DNA from: Flavobacteriaceae bacterium
Lineage (GTDB): Bacteria; Bacteroidota; Bacteroidia; Flavobacteriales; Flavobacteriaceae
Direction: 5' to 3'
DNA length: 40,007 nucleotides
Assembly (NCBI GenBank): GCA_029268555.1
Contig: JAQWNN010000040.1
Span: forward strand, 1-40,007
Every line of letters starts with the position of its first letter. The first letter of the stretch is position 1. Shown piece by piece: positions 25,853 to 34,389 of this stretch. The translations under genes were made by a program, and so were the position numbers. The notes beneath the pieces were generated by a model. It did not search any database and was not told where the DNA came from. It saw nothing but the letters and a program-made list of their open reading frames with translations.

Positions 25853-27283
25853 ATGACTCCTCAAAAATTTCGTTTACAACTTGAAGCAAATTTTGGCTTC
25901 GAACCAACTGAATCTCAACAACTTTGGTTTCCGGCCATCTCAAACTTTATTTTTTTAAAAAAACCTAACACAGCTTTTTTGCTTAAAGGATATGCAGGAA
26001 CAGGAAAAACAACTTTAATTAGTTCACTTGTTAAAGATATTCAGAAAACTGGTTTTAAGATTGTTTTAATGGCTCCAACTGGTCGAGCGGCTAAAGTAAT
26101 GTCTACTTATTCAAGAACTTCGGCAAAGACAATTCACAAGCAGATTTATTATCCAAGAGCTGAAAAAAGTGGAAAGATGAGCTTTCAATTAAAAAACAAC
26201 AAATTCAAAAAAACACTCTTTGTGATCGATGAGGCCTCTATGATAGGTGACGATAGGGAAAATGTAAAATTCTTTGAAAACGGATCTTTACTTCACGATG
26301 TGGTTCAATATGTAAGTAGGGGGGAACAGTGCAAGCTTCTTTTTGTGGGTGATCAAGCTCAGTTACCCCCAATTCACTTAAACTTGAGTCCTGCTTTGGA
26401 TCAAGAAGAATTACGAAACTTCCATTTTGATCAGGTTTTTAATGTTGAGTTAGAGGAAGTAGTTAGACAAAAGAAAGATTCAGGAATTTTAAAAAACGCA
26501 ACTCAATTACGAGTTGATCTAAACCATGGAGTTTATGATCAATTTAAATTTGACATTCAAGGTGTTAATGACATTTATTATTCCAATAATGGGATGGATG
26601 TTTTTGAAGCCATTGAATCTGCATTTTCTGAAGCGGGTATTGACCAAACGGTTTTTATTGTCCGATCTAATAAACGGGCAAATAGTTATAACGAAAATAT
26701 TAGAAGAAAAATACTTGGCTTGGAAGATGAATTGTCTGTTGGTGACCAGTTGATGGTTGTAAAAAATAATTATTTTTGGCTTGAGGCAGATTCTACTCCT
26801 GGATTTATTGCTAATGGAGATGTAATTAAAATCCTTTATATTCACTCTCTAAAAGAGCTTTATGGTTTTTCTTTTGCCGAGGCAAGAGTTCAATTAGTGG
26901 ATTATTTAGACGAAGAACCTTTTGATACGGTCTTACTATTAAATACACTTCAAGCAGAATCTGCATCACTTTCTTTTGAAGAGGGAAACCGTCTATATCA
27001 AGCAGTACTGGAAGATTATGCCATGGAAAGTTCTAATTACAAAAGGTTTTTGAAAGTTAAAAAAAATCGTTTTTTCAATGCCTTGCAAGTTAAATACTCC
27101 TATGCTGTAACTTGTCATAAATCTCAGGGTGGACAGTGGCAAAATGTATTTATCGAAAAACCTTACCTTCCCGAAGGACCAAATAAGGACTATTTACGTT
27201 GGTTGTACACCGCAATGACACGTGCTACAAAAAAACTTTATCTTTTGGGTTTTCCAAATGATGATTTTATTAATATTGAATAG
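25853..27283 (+). CDS. RecD/Pif1-like superfamily 1 DNA helicase
   Basis: An AAA-type SF1B helicase of 476 residues from the ATG at 25853; an upstream in-frame TTG at 25841 is less likely because the family begins with MTP-x-x-F. Motif I is LLKGYAGTGKTTLI, Ia is LMAPTGRAAKVM, motif II VIDEASMIGD, motif III FVGDQAQLPP, motif V VTCHKSQGGQW and motif VI LYTAMTRATKKLY. It lacks the N-terminal extension of RecD2 and no recB or recC is adjacent. A role in repair or recombination is expected, partner unknown. Possible promoter bases TATATTTA lie upstream. It is followed after 2 bp by the acyltransferase gene. Confidence 0.93.
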   Translation: MTPQKFRLQLEANFGFEPTESQQLWFPAISNFIFLKKPNTAFLLKGYAGTGKTTLISSLVKDIQKTGFKIVLMAPTGRAAKVMSTYSRTSAKTIHKQIYYPRAEKSGKMSFQLKNNKFKKTLFVIDEASMIGDDRENVKFFENGSLLHDVVQYVSRGEQCKLLFVGDQAQLPPIHLNLSPALDQEELRNFHFDQVFNVELEEVVRQKKDSGILKNATQLRVDLNHGVYDQFKFDIQGVNDIYYSNNGMDVFEAIESAFSEAGIDQTVFIVRSNKRANSYNENIRRKILGLEDELSVGDQLMVVKNNYFWLEADSTPGFIANGDVIKILYIHSLKELYGFSFAEARVQLVDYLDEEPFDTVLLLNTLQAESASLSFEEGNRLYQAVLEDYAMESSNYKRFLKVKKNRFFNALQVKYSYAVTCHKSQGGQWQNVFIEKPYLPEGPNKDYLRWLYTAMTRATKKLYLLGFPNDDFINIE

Positions 27284-27285
27284 TT

Positions 27286-27828
27286 ATGGGGAATCTGTTT
27301 TCACGATTTATATTTTATAAACTTTTGGATTGGAATCTCGTTGGAATTCTACCTTCACTACCCAAATACATTGTGGCCGTTGTTCCTCATACAAGTTGGC
27401 TGGATTTATTCTTGGGCTTATTGGTGCGCAGTATTTCAAAAGAACAAATCAACTTTTTGGGCAAAAAAGAATTATTTTCACCATTAATATCCTGGTTTTT
27501 TCGAGGACTTGGTGGAGCCCCTATCGATCGGTCTGGTAAGCAAGGTTCGGTAGAAGCTATTACTGCTGTTTTTGATGCTCATGATAAATTTAGAATTGCC
27601 CTTTCTCCTGAAGGTACCCGTAAGAAAGTAAGAAAGCTTAGAACAGGATACTATCATATTGCTAAAAATCTTAAAATCCCGATAGTTCCAGTTGCTTTTG
27701 ACTATAAAAATAAAAAAGTTGTTGTTCATCCTGTTTTTTACACTACAAAAGATGAGGCCAAAGATTTAGATGCCCTAGAAAAAATTTTTAAAGGTGTAGA
27801 GGGATTTTCAAAAGAAAAGAGCTTTTAA
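27286..27828 (+). CDS. 1-acyl-sn-glycerol-3-phosphate acyltransferase-like protein
   Basis: A short 180-residue PlsC-family protein. The catalytic HX4D motif is in VVPHTSWLDLFLG, the acceptor-binding motif is SPEGTRKKVRKL, and the IPIVPVAFDY block is also present. It lacks a long N-terminal membrane helix. Such short forms are common next to the RecD-like helicase in Bacteroidota. It would acylate lysophosphatidate or another lipid acceptor. It converges with yebC, the two stop codons being only 6 bp apart. Confidence 0.9.
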   Translation: MGNLFSRFIFYKLLDWNLVGILPSLPKYIVAVVPHTSWLDLFLGLLVRSISKEQINFLGKKELFSPLISWFFRGLGGAPIDRSGKQGSVEAITAVFDAHDKFRIALSPEGTRKKVRKLRTGYYHIAKNLKIPIVPVAFDYKNKKVVVHPVFYTTKDEAKDLDALEKIFKGVEGFSKEKSF

Positions 27829-27834
27829 GAGAAG

Positions 27835-28551
27835 CTATTCCTTAATTTCTAAAGTATGATATACATTTTGCACATCATCATCCTCTTCTAGACGTTCGAT
27901 CAATTGAAGAACATCTTTTTGAGCCATTCTAGATAAGGGTTTGGTAGTTTTAGGAATGCGTTCAAAGCCAGAGGATAAAATTTTAAAATTTTTGTTTTCC
28001 AGCTCTTTTTGTACTTCTCCAAAACTCTCGAAAGGTGCATAAAGTAGTATATTGTCATCATCAATAAAAACCTCTTCAACACCAAAATCAATAAATTCTA
28101 ATTCTATTTCTTCAGGATCAAGTCCCGAAGCATGGATTCTAAAATTACAGCTGTGATCAAACATAAATTCTACCGACCCTGCTGTTCCTAGATTCCCATT
28201 AACTTTATTAAAGTAAGATCTGATATTGGCTACAGTTCGATTGTTGTTGTCAGTGGCAGTTTCAACCAAAATAGCTATTCCGTGTGGTGCGTAGCCTTCA
28301 AACATGACTTCTTTAAAATCACCAGATTCTTTATCGGAAGCTTTTTTTATTGCACGCTCAACATTTTCTTTAGGCATGTTAGCTGCTTTAGCATTTTGAA
28401 TTACCGCACGAAGTCTAGAATTGTTATCAGGATCAGGACCTCCTTCTTTTACAGCCATGACAATATCTTTACCTATTCGTGTAAATATTTTCGCCATTGT
28501 AGACCAGCGTTTAATTTTTCGGGCTTTTCTAAATTCAAATGCTCTTCCCAT
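27835..28551 (-). CDS. yebC: YebC/PmpR family protein (TACO1-like)
   Basis: A 238-residue protein of the YebC/PmpR/TACO1 family, linked to transcriptional regulation and to translation of difficult proline stretches. The N-terminus MGRAFEFRKARKIKRW differs from the common MAGHSKW form but is the usual Bacteroidota version; core segments include NSRLRAVIQNAKAANMPKEN, EGYAPHGIAILVE and TDNNNRTVANIRSYF. Length is normal. It has its own -7 element (28571-28578) and lies downstream of the RmlD-like gene on the same strand. Confidence 0.95.
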   Translation of the reverse strand: MGRAFEFRKARKIKRWSTMAKIFTRIGKDIVMAVKEGGPDPDNNSRLRAVIQNAKAANMPKENVERAIKKASDKESGDFKEVMFEGYAPHGIAILVETATDNNNRTVANIRSYFNKVNGNLGTAGSVEFMFDHSCNFRIHASGLDPEEIELEFIDFGVEEVFIDDDNILLYAPFESFGEVQKELENKNFKILSSGFERIPKTTKPLSRMAQKDVLQLIERLEEDDDVQNVYHTLEIKE

Positions 28552-28570
28552 AATTTATCAATTTGGACTT

Positions 28571-28578
28571 CAAAAATA
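28571..28578 (-). promoter_or_regulatory. Bacteroidota -7 element for yebC
   Basis: TATTTTTG (minus strand) matches TAnnTTTG, 19 bp before the yebC ATG; no TTG is seen at -33. Confidence 0.45.
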
Positions 28579-28589
28579 AAAAATTAGAA

Positions 28590-29414
28590 TTATTTCTTAA
28601 TCTGCTTTAGACTAAGATCATCCAGTACATCTAAATAAGAAGGCAAGATGTGGCTTGGAAGTCTATTTTCTTTGGGAAGGGTAGCAATATAGCGAATGGT
28701 GTTGGAACTAAAAATATGTTTAAAAATTCCTGGGGTATGGTGCCTTCTTTCAACTATATTTTTTATGAAATCAAAATGCGAAATTAAATCGGTACTACCT
28801 AAATGGAAAAGCCCTGTTTTTTTATGATTAATTAAATAGTGAATCTGTTGACTAAGTCGGATATCGCTGTTCACATTAATTATGGAGTTAGGAAACACCT
28901 CAATTGCTTTATTGTATTTAATAGCTTGGTCTATTTCGATAGTTCTAGGTGCGTTTAAACCAAAAATCATTGGAAGCCTTGCAATAATATATTTACTAGG
29001 TGTTAGACGCATCAATTGATTTTCTATCTTGATTTTAAAGCGTCCAAAAATACTTTCAGAAAAGGTTTTATCATACTCGTATGAGGGGTAATGTTCAAAT
29101 GAATCAAAAACATTTGAAGAAGAAAGGAATAAAATTCTACAGTCACTTTTTTTTATTAGTTTAATCAAAAAATCATGTGTCTCTAATTGGGCATTAAACT
29201 CCCCTCTCAATGATGAAATAATAAGTTTGGGCTTAACTTCTTTAAGTATTGTTTCTAAACCTCCTTCCTCAAGGTTGAAATAAAAAAAATGATGATTCTT
29301 TTTATAACCTTTAGCAGTATTGTATGTAGCAAAGGTATTGTAATAAGGAGCTAATTCTTTATAGAGGCAATTACCTATAAACCCACTTCCTCCTAAGATG
29401 AGTATTGATTTCAT
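28590..29414 (-). CDS. RmlD-like extended SDR (sugar-nucleotide reductase/epimerase family)
   Basis: A 274-residue NAD(P)-binding protein. The Rossmann motif is LILGGSGFIGNCLY and the SSSNVFDS segment aligns with the S/T-S-T-D-Y-VFDG motif of dTDP-4-dehydrorhamnose reductases. The expected YxxxK catalytic pair appears as FGRFKIKIENQL, so the catalytic Tyr seems replaced by Phe. Without Tyr normal redox chemistry may fail. A fixed position beside gcvT and yebC in Flavobacteriia is my recollection, not proof. No sugar-nucleotide pathway genes are adjacent. It ends 38 bp before yebC and starts 3 bp after gcvT, so it is probably cotranscribed with gcvT. Confidence 0.85.
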   Translation of the reverse strand: MKSILILGGSGFIGNCLYKELAPYYNTFATYNTAKGYKKNHHFFYFNLEEGGLETILKEVKPKLIISSLRGEFNAQLETHDFLIKLIKKSDCRILFLSSSNVFDSFEHYPSYEYDKTFSESIFGRFKIKIENQLMRLTPSKYIIARLPMIFGLNAPRTIEIDQAIKYNKAIEVFPNSIINVNSDIRLSQQIHYLINHKKTGLFHLGSTDLISHFDFIKNIVERRHHTPGIFKHIFSSNTIRYIATLPKENRLPSHILPSYLDVLDDLSLKQIKK

Positions 29415-29417
29415 CAG

Positions 29418-30503
29418 CTACGATTCAATAAATGGTAGTTTGACAACCTTAGCTGGGCAGTTTTTTCCTCTAATCTGAACACCGATTTCAGTTCTTGGTT
29501 TAGCAAAATCAGTATCCACATATCCCATACCAATTCCCTTTGCGAGTGTTGGTGATTGTGTTCCTGAGCTCACTTGACCGATGATGTTGTTTTCCTTATC
29601 CACGAGAGTGTGTCCCGATCTAGGGATTGCCCTTGATTCCATAAGAAATCCAATAAGTTTTTTAGCTGTACCATTTGATATTTCAGCTGAAATTTGAGTT
29701 GCACTTATGCAGCCTTTTTCAGGTTTGCTAATCCATTTCAATCCTGCAGCAATTGGTGAACTAGTATCGTTAATTTCATTTCCATATAAACAATATCCCA
29801 TCTCAGTTCTAAGGGTATCCCTTGCAGCAAGTCCAATTGGAGCAATCCCGAAGGATTCTCCAGCCTCAAGAACAGCTCCCCATACTAAAGGTGCTTTTTC
29901 CGAAGGGAAATAAATTTCAATCCCTCCGGCACCAGTATAACCTGTTGTTGCGATCAGGGTGTTTTCGCAGCCAGCAAATGTCCCTTGGGTATGAGCGTAG
30001 TAGGGAAGTTCATCTAAACGACTGCTGGTAAGTTTTTGCATGGCTTCCAAAGCTTTAGGCCCTTGAATAGCAAGTAAAGCAGTAATTTCACTTCGATCTT
30101 CTATTTTAGCATTAAAACTAGTGTTATGTTTTTGAATCCATTTCCAGTCTTTTAAAATATTTGAGGCATTGACTACAAGCAAATAAGAAGATTCCTCTAT
30201 ACGATAAATGATTAAATCATCTACAATTCCCCCTGTTTCATTTGGTAAATAGTTGTACTGCGCCTTACCTACTGAAATTTTTGAAATATCATTACTACAA
30301 ACATACTGAAGTAAAGGAAGGGCATTCGGACCAGAAACATAAAACTCACCCATATGAGAAACATCAAAAACACCAAGATTATTTCTAACAGTTAAATGTT
30401 CTTTCTTAATACTTGTGTATTGAATCGGCATTTCAAAGCCTCCAAATGTGGTCATTTTTGCATTCAGTTCAAGATGTGTATTGTAGAGTGTAGTTTTTTT
30501 CAT
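29418..30503 (-). CDS. gcvT: Aminomethyltransferase, glycine cleavage T-protein
   Basis: A 361-residue T-protein that transfers the aminomethyl methylene group from lipoyl-H protein to tetrahydrofolate, releasing ammonia. Segments include the N-terminal GGFEMPIQYTSI, GVFDVSHMGEF (substrate Asp region), TGYTGAGGIEIY and RDTLRTEMGYCLYGNEI. Length is normal. gcvH and gcvP are not in the window. It uses lipoamide reoxidised by Lpd (4525-5913). It diverges from pepP with only 22 bp between start codons. Confidence 0.97.
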   Translation of the reverse strand: MKKTTLYNTHLELNAKMTTFGGFEMPIQYTSIKKEHLTVRNNLGVFDVSHMGEFYVSGPNALPLLQYVCSNDISKISVGKAQYNYLPNETGGIVDDLIIYRIEESSYLLVVNASNILKDWKWIQKHNTSFNAKIEDRSEITALLAIQGPKALEAMQKLTSSRLDELPYYAHTQGTFAGCENTLIATTGYTGAGGIEIYFPSEKAPLVWGAVLEAGESFGIAPIGLAARDTLRTEMGYCLYGNEINDTSSPIAAGLKWISKPEKGCISATQISAEISNGTAKKLIGFLMESRAIPRSGHTLVDKENNIIGQVSSGTQSPTLAKGIGMGYVDTDFAKPRTEIGVQIRGKNCPAKVVKLPFIES

Positions 30504-30525
30504 AAGTTCATTTAAAAATTTCCAT

Positions 30526-32160
30526 ATGTCTTCAGTACTTAATTCTAAATTCTATTTTATACTTTCTCTTACAGTATTTTTTTTAGCTGCATCTGTAGAA
30601 TCCTATGGACAAAAGTCGGAACTTTCCTTCGAATTTCATAAAAATAGACGTATTGAATTGAGACAAAAATTACCCTATAATAGTGTAGCTGTTTTCTTTT
30701 CATCTCCTGTCCGTAACCGAGCAAATGATGTTGATTATATTTATCATCCTGATCCGAATTTTTACTATCTGACTGGATGGAATGAGCCTCATGCAGTATT
30801 ACTAGTTTATAAGACAACACAAGAGGACCAGAATGGTTCGTATTATGAAAAACTATTCGTACGTGAACGGAACTTAAGGAATGAAATGTGGAATGGGAAA
30901 CAGTTGGGCGTAGAAGGTGCAGCTAACATGGGTTTTGATAGAGTGGAGAGTAAAAAGCAGTTTATAAAGAGTTCATTAGATTTAAATGAATTTGATACTA
31001 TTCTGATGTTTGATTTTAAAAATGATGTGCGTGATGATAAAACTGATTCTAGTGATCTGTTCGACCTGCAACAACATTTTAAAAATGTGATAAACTATCC
31101 TGATAATTTTAACGCTGAACGCTACAGACTCTATCAAAAAATCAGAACTGCCCAAGTACAAGATTTATCAAATATTAAACGCATGATTTCTTATTATGCT
31201 TCTCAAGACGAAACACTGATCGAAGATCCTATAATTAAGGATTTTTTAAATTCTCAAGAATCGAATTCACTTGTTGATCTGAAAAAAAGAACAGCTTACC
31301 TTACCCGTGATTATAACTTTGATATAGATCAACTTTCCTATTTGATGGCAAGTTTGAGAGAGAAAAAACAGCCAGAAGAACTTTCATTACTCAAAAAAGC
31401 CATTCAGATTTCAGCCCAAGGGCAAATTGAAGTTATGAAAGCGATTCATCCCAAAATGACGGAGCGAGAAGTTCAAGGAATACATCAACTAGTCTATAAA
31501 AAGTATGGAGCAGCTCATGAGGGATATCCTTCTATTGTTGGTGCTGGTCACAATGCCTGTGTTTTACATTACATCACTAATGACAAAACAGATCTAAAAA
31601 ATCAATTAATTTTAATGGATTTAGGTGCTGAATATCAAGGTTATACAGCTGATGTTACTAGAACAATACCAGTCTCAGGTAAATATAGTCCAGAGCAGAA
31701 AGCTTTATATGAAATCGTATATGATGCACAGAATGCAGGAATTGATGCCGCTCAAAAAGGAGCTAGTTTCAGAGCTATAGGAAATGCAGCAAATAAAGTG
31801 GTTGAAAAGGGATTACTTTCCCTAGGTTTAATAGATAAGCCAGAGGATTATAGACGCTACTTACCCCATGGGATTTCTCATCATATTGGTCTGGACGTCC
31901 ACGATCCTGGTTTGTATGAAACCCTTGATACCGATATGGTTATTACGGTTGAACCAGGTATTTATGTCCCTAAAGGTAGCCCATGTGACCCTAAATGGTG
32001 GGATATTGGAATTCGTATTGAAGATGACATACTTATTACAGATGAAGGTCCAGTAAATTTGTCAGCTGCAGCTCCAAGATCATGGGAAAAAATTGAAAAA
32101 CTAATGAAGGAGGAGAGTCCTTTAGATGACTTTGAACTTCCTGAATTAGCAATTGATTAG
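30526..32160 (+). CDS. pepP: Xaa-Pro aminopeptidase (aminopeptidase P), secreted
   Basis: A 544-residue M24-family metallopeptidase that removes N-terminal residues before proline. A signal peptide is predicted at the N-terminus (KFYFILSLTVFFLAASVES, cut near YGQ), so it is probably periplasmic or secreted. The N-terminal creatinase-like domain has AVFFSSPVRNRANDVDYIYH. The five metal ligands are in MDLGAEYQGYTADVTRT (two Asp), HGISHHIGLDVHD (His), ITVEPGIYVP (Glu) and GIRIEDDILIT (Glu). The start is fixed by the signal peptide. Its stop overlaps the convergent thrC stop by 4 bp. Confidence 0.95.
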   Translation: MSSVLNSKFYFILSLTVFFLAASVESYGQKSELSFEFHKNRRIELRQKLPYNSVAVFFSSPVRNRANDVDYIYHPDPNFYYLTGWNEPHAVLLVYKTTQEDQNGSYYEKLFVRERNLRNEMWNGKQLGVEGAANMGFDRVESKKQFIKSSLDLNEFDTILMFDFKNDVRDDKTDSSDLFDLQQHFKNVINYPDNFNAERYRLYQKIRTAQVQDLSNIKRMISYYASQDETLIEDPIIKDFLNSQESNSLVDLKKRTAYLTRDYNFDIDQLSYLMASLREKKQPEELSLLKKAIQISAQGQIEVMKAIHPKMTEREVQGIHQLVYKKYGAAHEGYPSIVGAGHNACVLHYITNDKTDLKNQLILMDLGAEYQGYTADVTRTIPVSGKYSPEQKALYEIVYDAQNAGIDAAQKGASFRAIGNAANKVVEKGLLSLGLIDKPEDYRRYLPHGISHHIGLDVHDPGLYETLDTDMVITVEPGIYVPKGSPCDPKWWDIGIRIEDDILITDEGPVNLSAAAPRSWEKIEKLMKEESPLDDFELPELAID

Positions 32161-33461
32161 CGCGCTAAAAAAAAATCCTTTAATGATTTATAATCACTAA
32201 TAGGAATACTTAGACTTGGCTTATCAAGAACTTTTTCAATTTGTTTTGGAGGATCGATTTTGAGTTTTAAAGTTGCTTCAACTGTAGGGGCAAACTTTAT
32301 TGGATGGGCTGTTTCAAAGAATATACCCTGTGCAGTATCTTTTTCTAAGCCTTCTAAATAAGTTTTTAGCCCAAGATAACTTAATGCCCCGTGCGGATCT
32401 GCTATATACTTACTTTTAGTATGAATCTCTTTAATTGCCTTCCTGGTTTGAGGATCGGAAAAGGCATATCCACTAATCTCTTTTTTCAACTTTTGAAAGT
32501 CGTTGTTGAATAATTTTTGAATACGGATAAAATTACTTGGATCTCCAACATCCATAGCATTTGAGATCGTTGAAATTGATTTTTTAGGCTCATAATTACC
32601 CGAATCTAGATAGCGTGGCACTGTATCATTGATATTTGTACATGCAATAAAATGTTTTATAGGGAGTCCCATTTTATGAGCAACTAGTCCTGCACATAGA
32701 TTTCCGAAATTTCCACTAGGAACAGAAACTATTAACTCTTTACGGGGATTGGGCCTATTTTTATAAGCAATAAAGTAATAAAACATTTGAGCCAACCACC
32801 GTGCAATATTTATCGAATTTGCAGAGGTTAAAGTTATATTTTTTGTTATCTCTGGGTCAATAAATACTGATTTGACCATATTTTGACATTCATCAAATGT
32901 TCCATCTATTTCAAGGGCAGTAATATTTTCACCTAGAGTAGTCAATTGTTTTTTCTGCACTTCACTCACTTTTCCTTTGGGATAGAGAATAACTACATCA
33001 ATTCCTTCAACTTTAAAAAACCCATCGGCAACAGCTCCCCCTGTATCTCCAGAAGTTGCAACAAGTATGGTGAGTTTTTTCTGTTCTCTAACTTCATGAG
33101 CATAAGCAAGGCAACGTGCCATAAACCTTGCACCAACATCTTTAAATGCGAGTGTAGGACCATGAAATAATTCCAAACTAGCGATAGAGTCACTGATAGG
33201 TATTATTGGGAAATCAAAATTTAAAGTTTCCTCAACAATAGACTTTAGCCTCTCTTTAGGGATGTCATTTTGAACAAAAGGGTTTATTACATTTAGTGCC
33301 AATTCATGATTACTGAAGTTGGTTATGTTATTTATGAAATCTTCAGAAAGTAAAGGAATTTTCTCTGGGAAATACAAACCGCGGTCCGGAGCAAGGCCTT
33401 TTCGAACTGCTCCAAGAAAACCAACTAGAGAAGAGTTATAATTTAAACTATAGTAATTCAT
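32157..33461 (-). CDS. thrC: Threonine synthase
   Basis: A 434-residue PLP enzyme that converts O-phosphohomoserine to threonine. The PLP Lys is in GPTLAFKDVGARFMAR, the phosphate-binding loops are VATSGDTGGAVADGF and VSVPSGNFGNLCAG, and the N-terminus MNYYSLNYNSSLVGFLGAVRK-like is typical of the E. coli-type enzyme. It overlaps thrB by 4 bp (ATGA) and is the last gene of the thrABC operon; its stop interlocks with that of pepP. Confidence 0.97.
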   Translation of the reverse strand: MNYYSLNYNSSLVGFLGAVRKGLAPDRGLYFPEKIPLLSEDFINNITNFSNHELALNVINPFVQNDIPKERLKSIVEETLNFDFPIIPISDSIASLELFHGPTLAFKDVGARFMARCLAYAHEVREQKKLTILVATSGDTGGAVADGFFKVEGIDVVILYPKGKVSEVQKKQLTTLGENITALEIDGTFDECQNMVKSVFIDPEITKNITLTSANSINIARWLAQMFYYFIAYKNRPNPRKELIVSVPSGNFGNLCAGLVAHKMGLPIKHFIACTNINDTVPRYLDSGNYEPKKSISTISNAMDVGDPSNFIRIQKLFNNDFQKLKKEISGYAFSDPQTRKAIKEIHTKSKYIADPHGALSYLGLKTYLEGLEKDTAQGIFFETAHPIKFAPTVEATLKLKIDPPKQIEKVLDKPSLSIPISDYKSLKDFFLAR

Positions 33462-34387
33462 AATCTTTTCAATACTTTAATTCCTTTTGTATTGATTTCT
33501 GAAAAATATAATTGATAATTTAAATTCAAATTTTTATAAATATTCTCCATAGCAGAACCCACTTTTTCAGCTGTTTCCCTTCCTTTTGAAAGTGCATAAA
33601 TAGAAGGTCCAGAACCAGAAATACCGCTTCCAAGAGCTCCTGCATTTAAGGCGGCTTGGCGAGTTTCTTCAAATTTCGGAATCAACATAGCTCGATAGGG
33701 TTCGATTATTTTATCCTCCAGACTCCGTGAGAGTAATTCATAATCATCCGTATACAAAGCGCTTATTAGTCCACCAAGATTTCCCCATTGTTCTATTGCT
33801 TTATCAAGTGGAATAGTTGCTTTTAAAATAGCTCTTGAGTGAAGTGTTTTTAACTCAATTTTTGGATGAATTATAGTGGCGACTAATTGTGATGGATTAG
33901 GAAGTTTAATAACATCCAAGCTCACGTTACTTCGAACAAGAGTAAATCCTCCCAAAAGTACAGGCGCTAAATTATCAGCATGTGCAGCACCACTTGCAAT
34001 AGCTTCTCCTACCATAGCAAAACGGATTAATTCTTTTCTAGTGTAAGGATTACCAAGGAGTTCATTAATACCGAATACGGCACCAGCTGCGCTGGCTGCG
34101 CTACTGCCGATTCCACTTCCAGGCTTAATTTTTTTATCAATATCAATTTGAAATCCAAATTCACTTGGAGTTTCTTTCAATAAAGCTAGTCCAGCTACAC
34201 TGGCTACATTTTTTGAGGGGTCTTTAGGTAGTTTTTGTCCTGTAACTTTACCTATTGTAATTCCAGTAGTCTTTGTTTTTGAAATATGCATTATGTCACC
34301 TATATGGTCTAAACAAAAACCAAGGACATCAAAACCACATGATACATTTGCAACACTCGCGGGAGAAAAAAGTTCGATTTGATCCAT
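33458..34387 (-). CDS. thrB: Homoserine kinase
   Basis: A 309-residue GHMP-family kinase that phosphorylates homoserine. The ATP-binding motif is PGSGIGSSAASAAGA near residues 90-104, preceded by SPASVANVSCGFDVLGF at the N-terminus and followed by the C-terminal GSGISGSGPSIYAL. Length is normal. It is 2 bp after thrA and overlaps thrC by 4 bp, so the operon is coupled. Confidence 0.97.
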   Translation of the reverse strand: MDQIELFSPASVANVSCGFDVLGFCLDHIGDIMHISKTKTTGITIGKVTGQKLPKDPSKNVASVAGLALLKETPSEFGFQIDIDKKIKPGSGIGSSAASAAGAVFGINELLGNPYTRKELIRFAMVGEAIASGAAHADNLAPVLLGGFTLVRSNVSLDVIKLPNPSQLVATIIHPKIELKTLHSRAILKATIPLDKAIEQWGNLGGLISALYTDDYELLSRSLEDKIIEPYRAMLIPKFEETRQAALNAGALGSGISGSGPSIYALSKGRETAEKVGSAMENIYKNLNLNYQLYFSEINTKGIKVLKRL

Positions 34388-34389
34388 GA

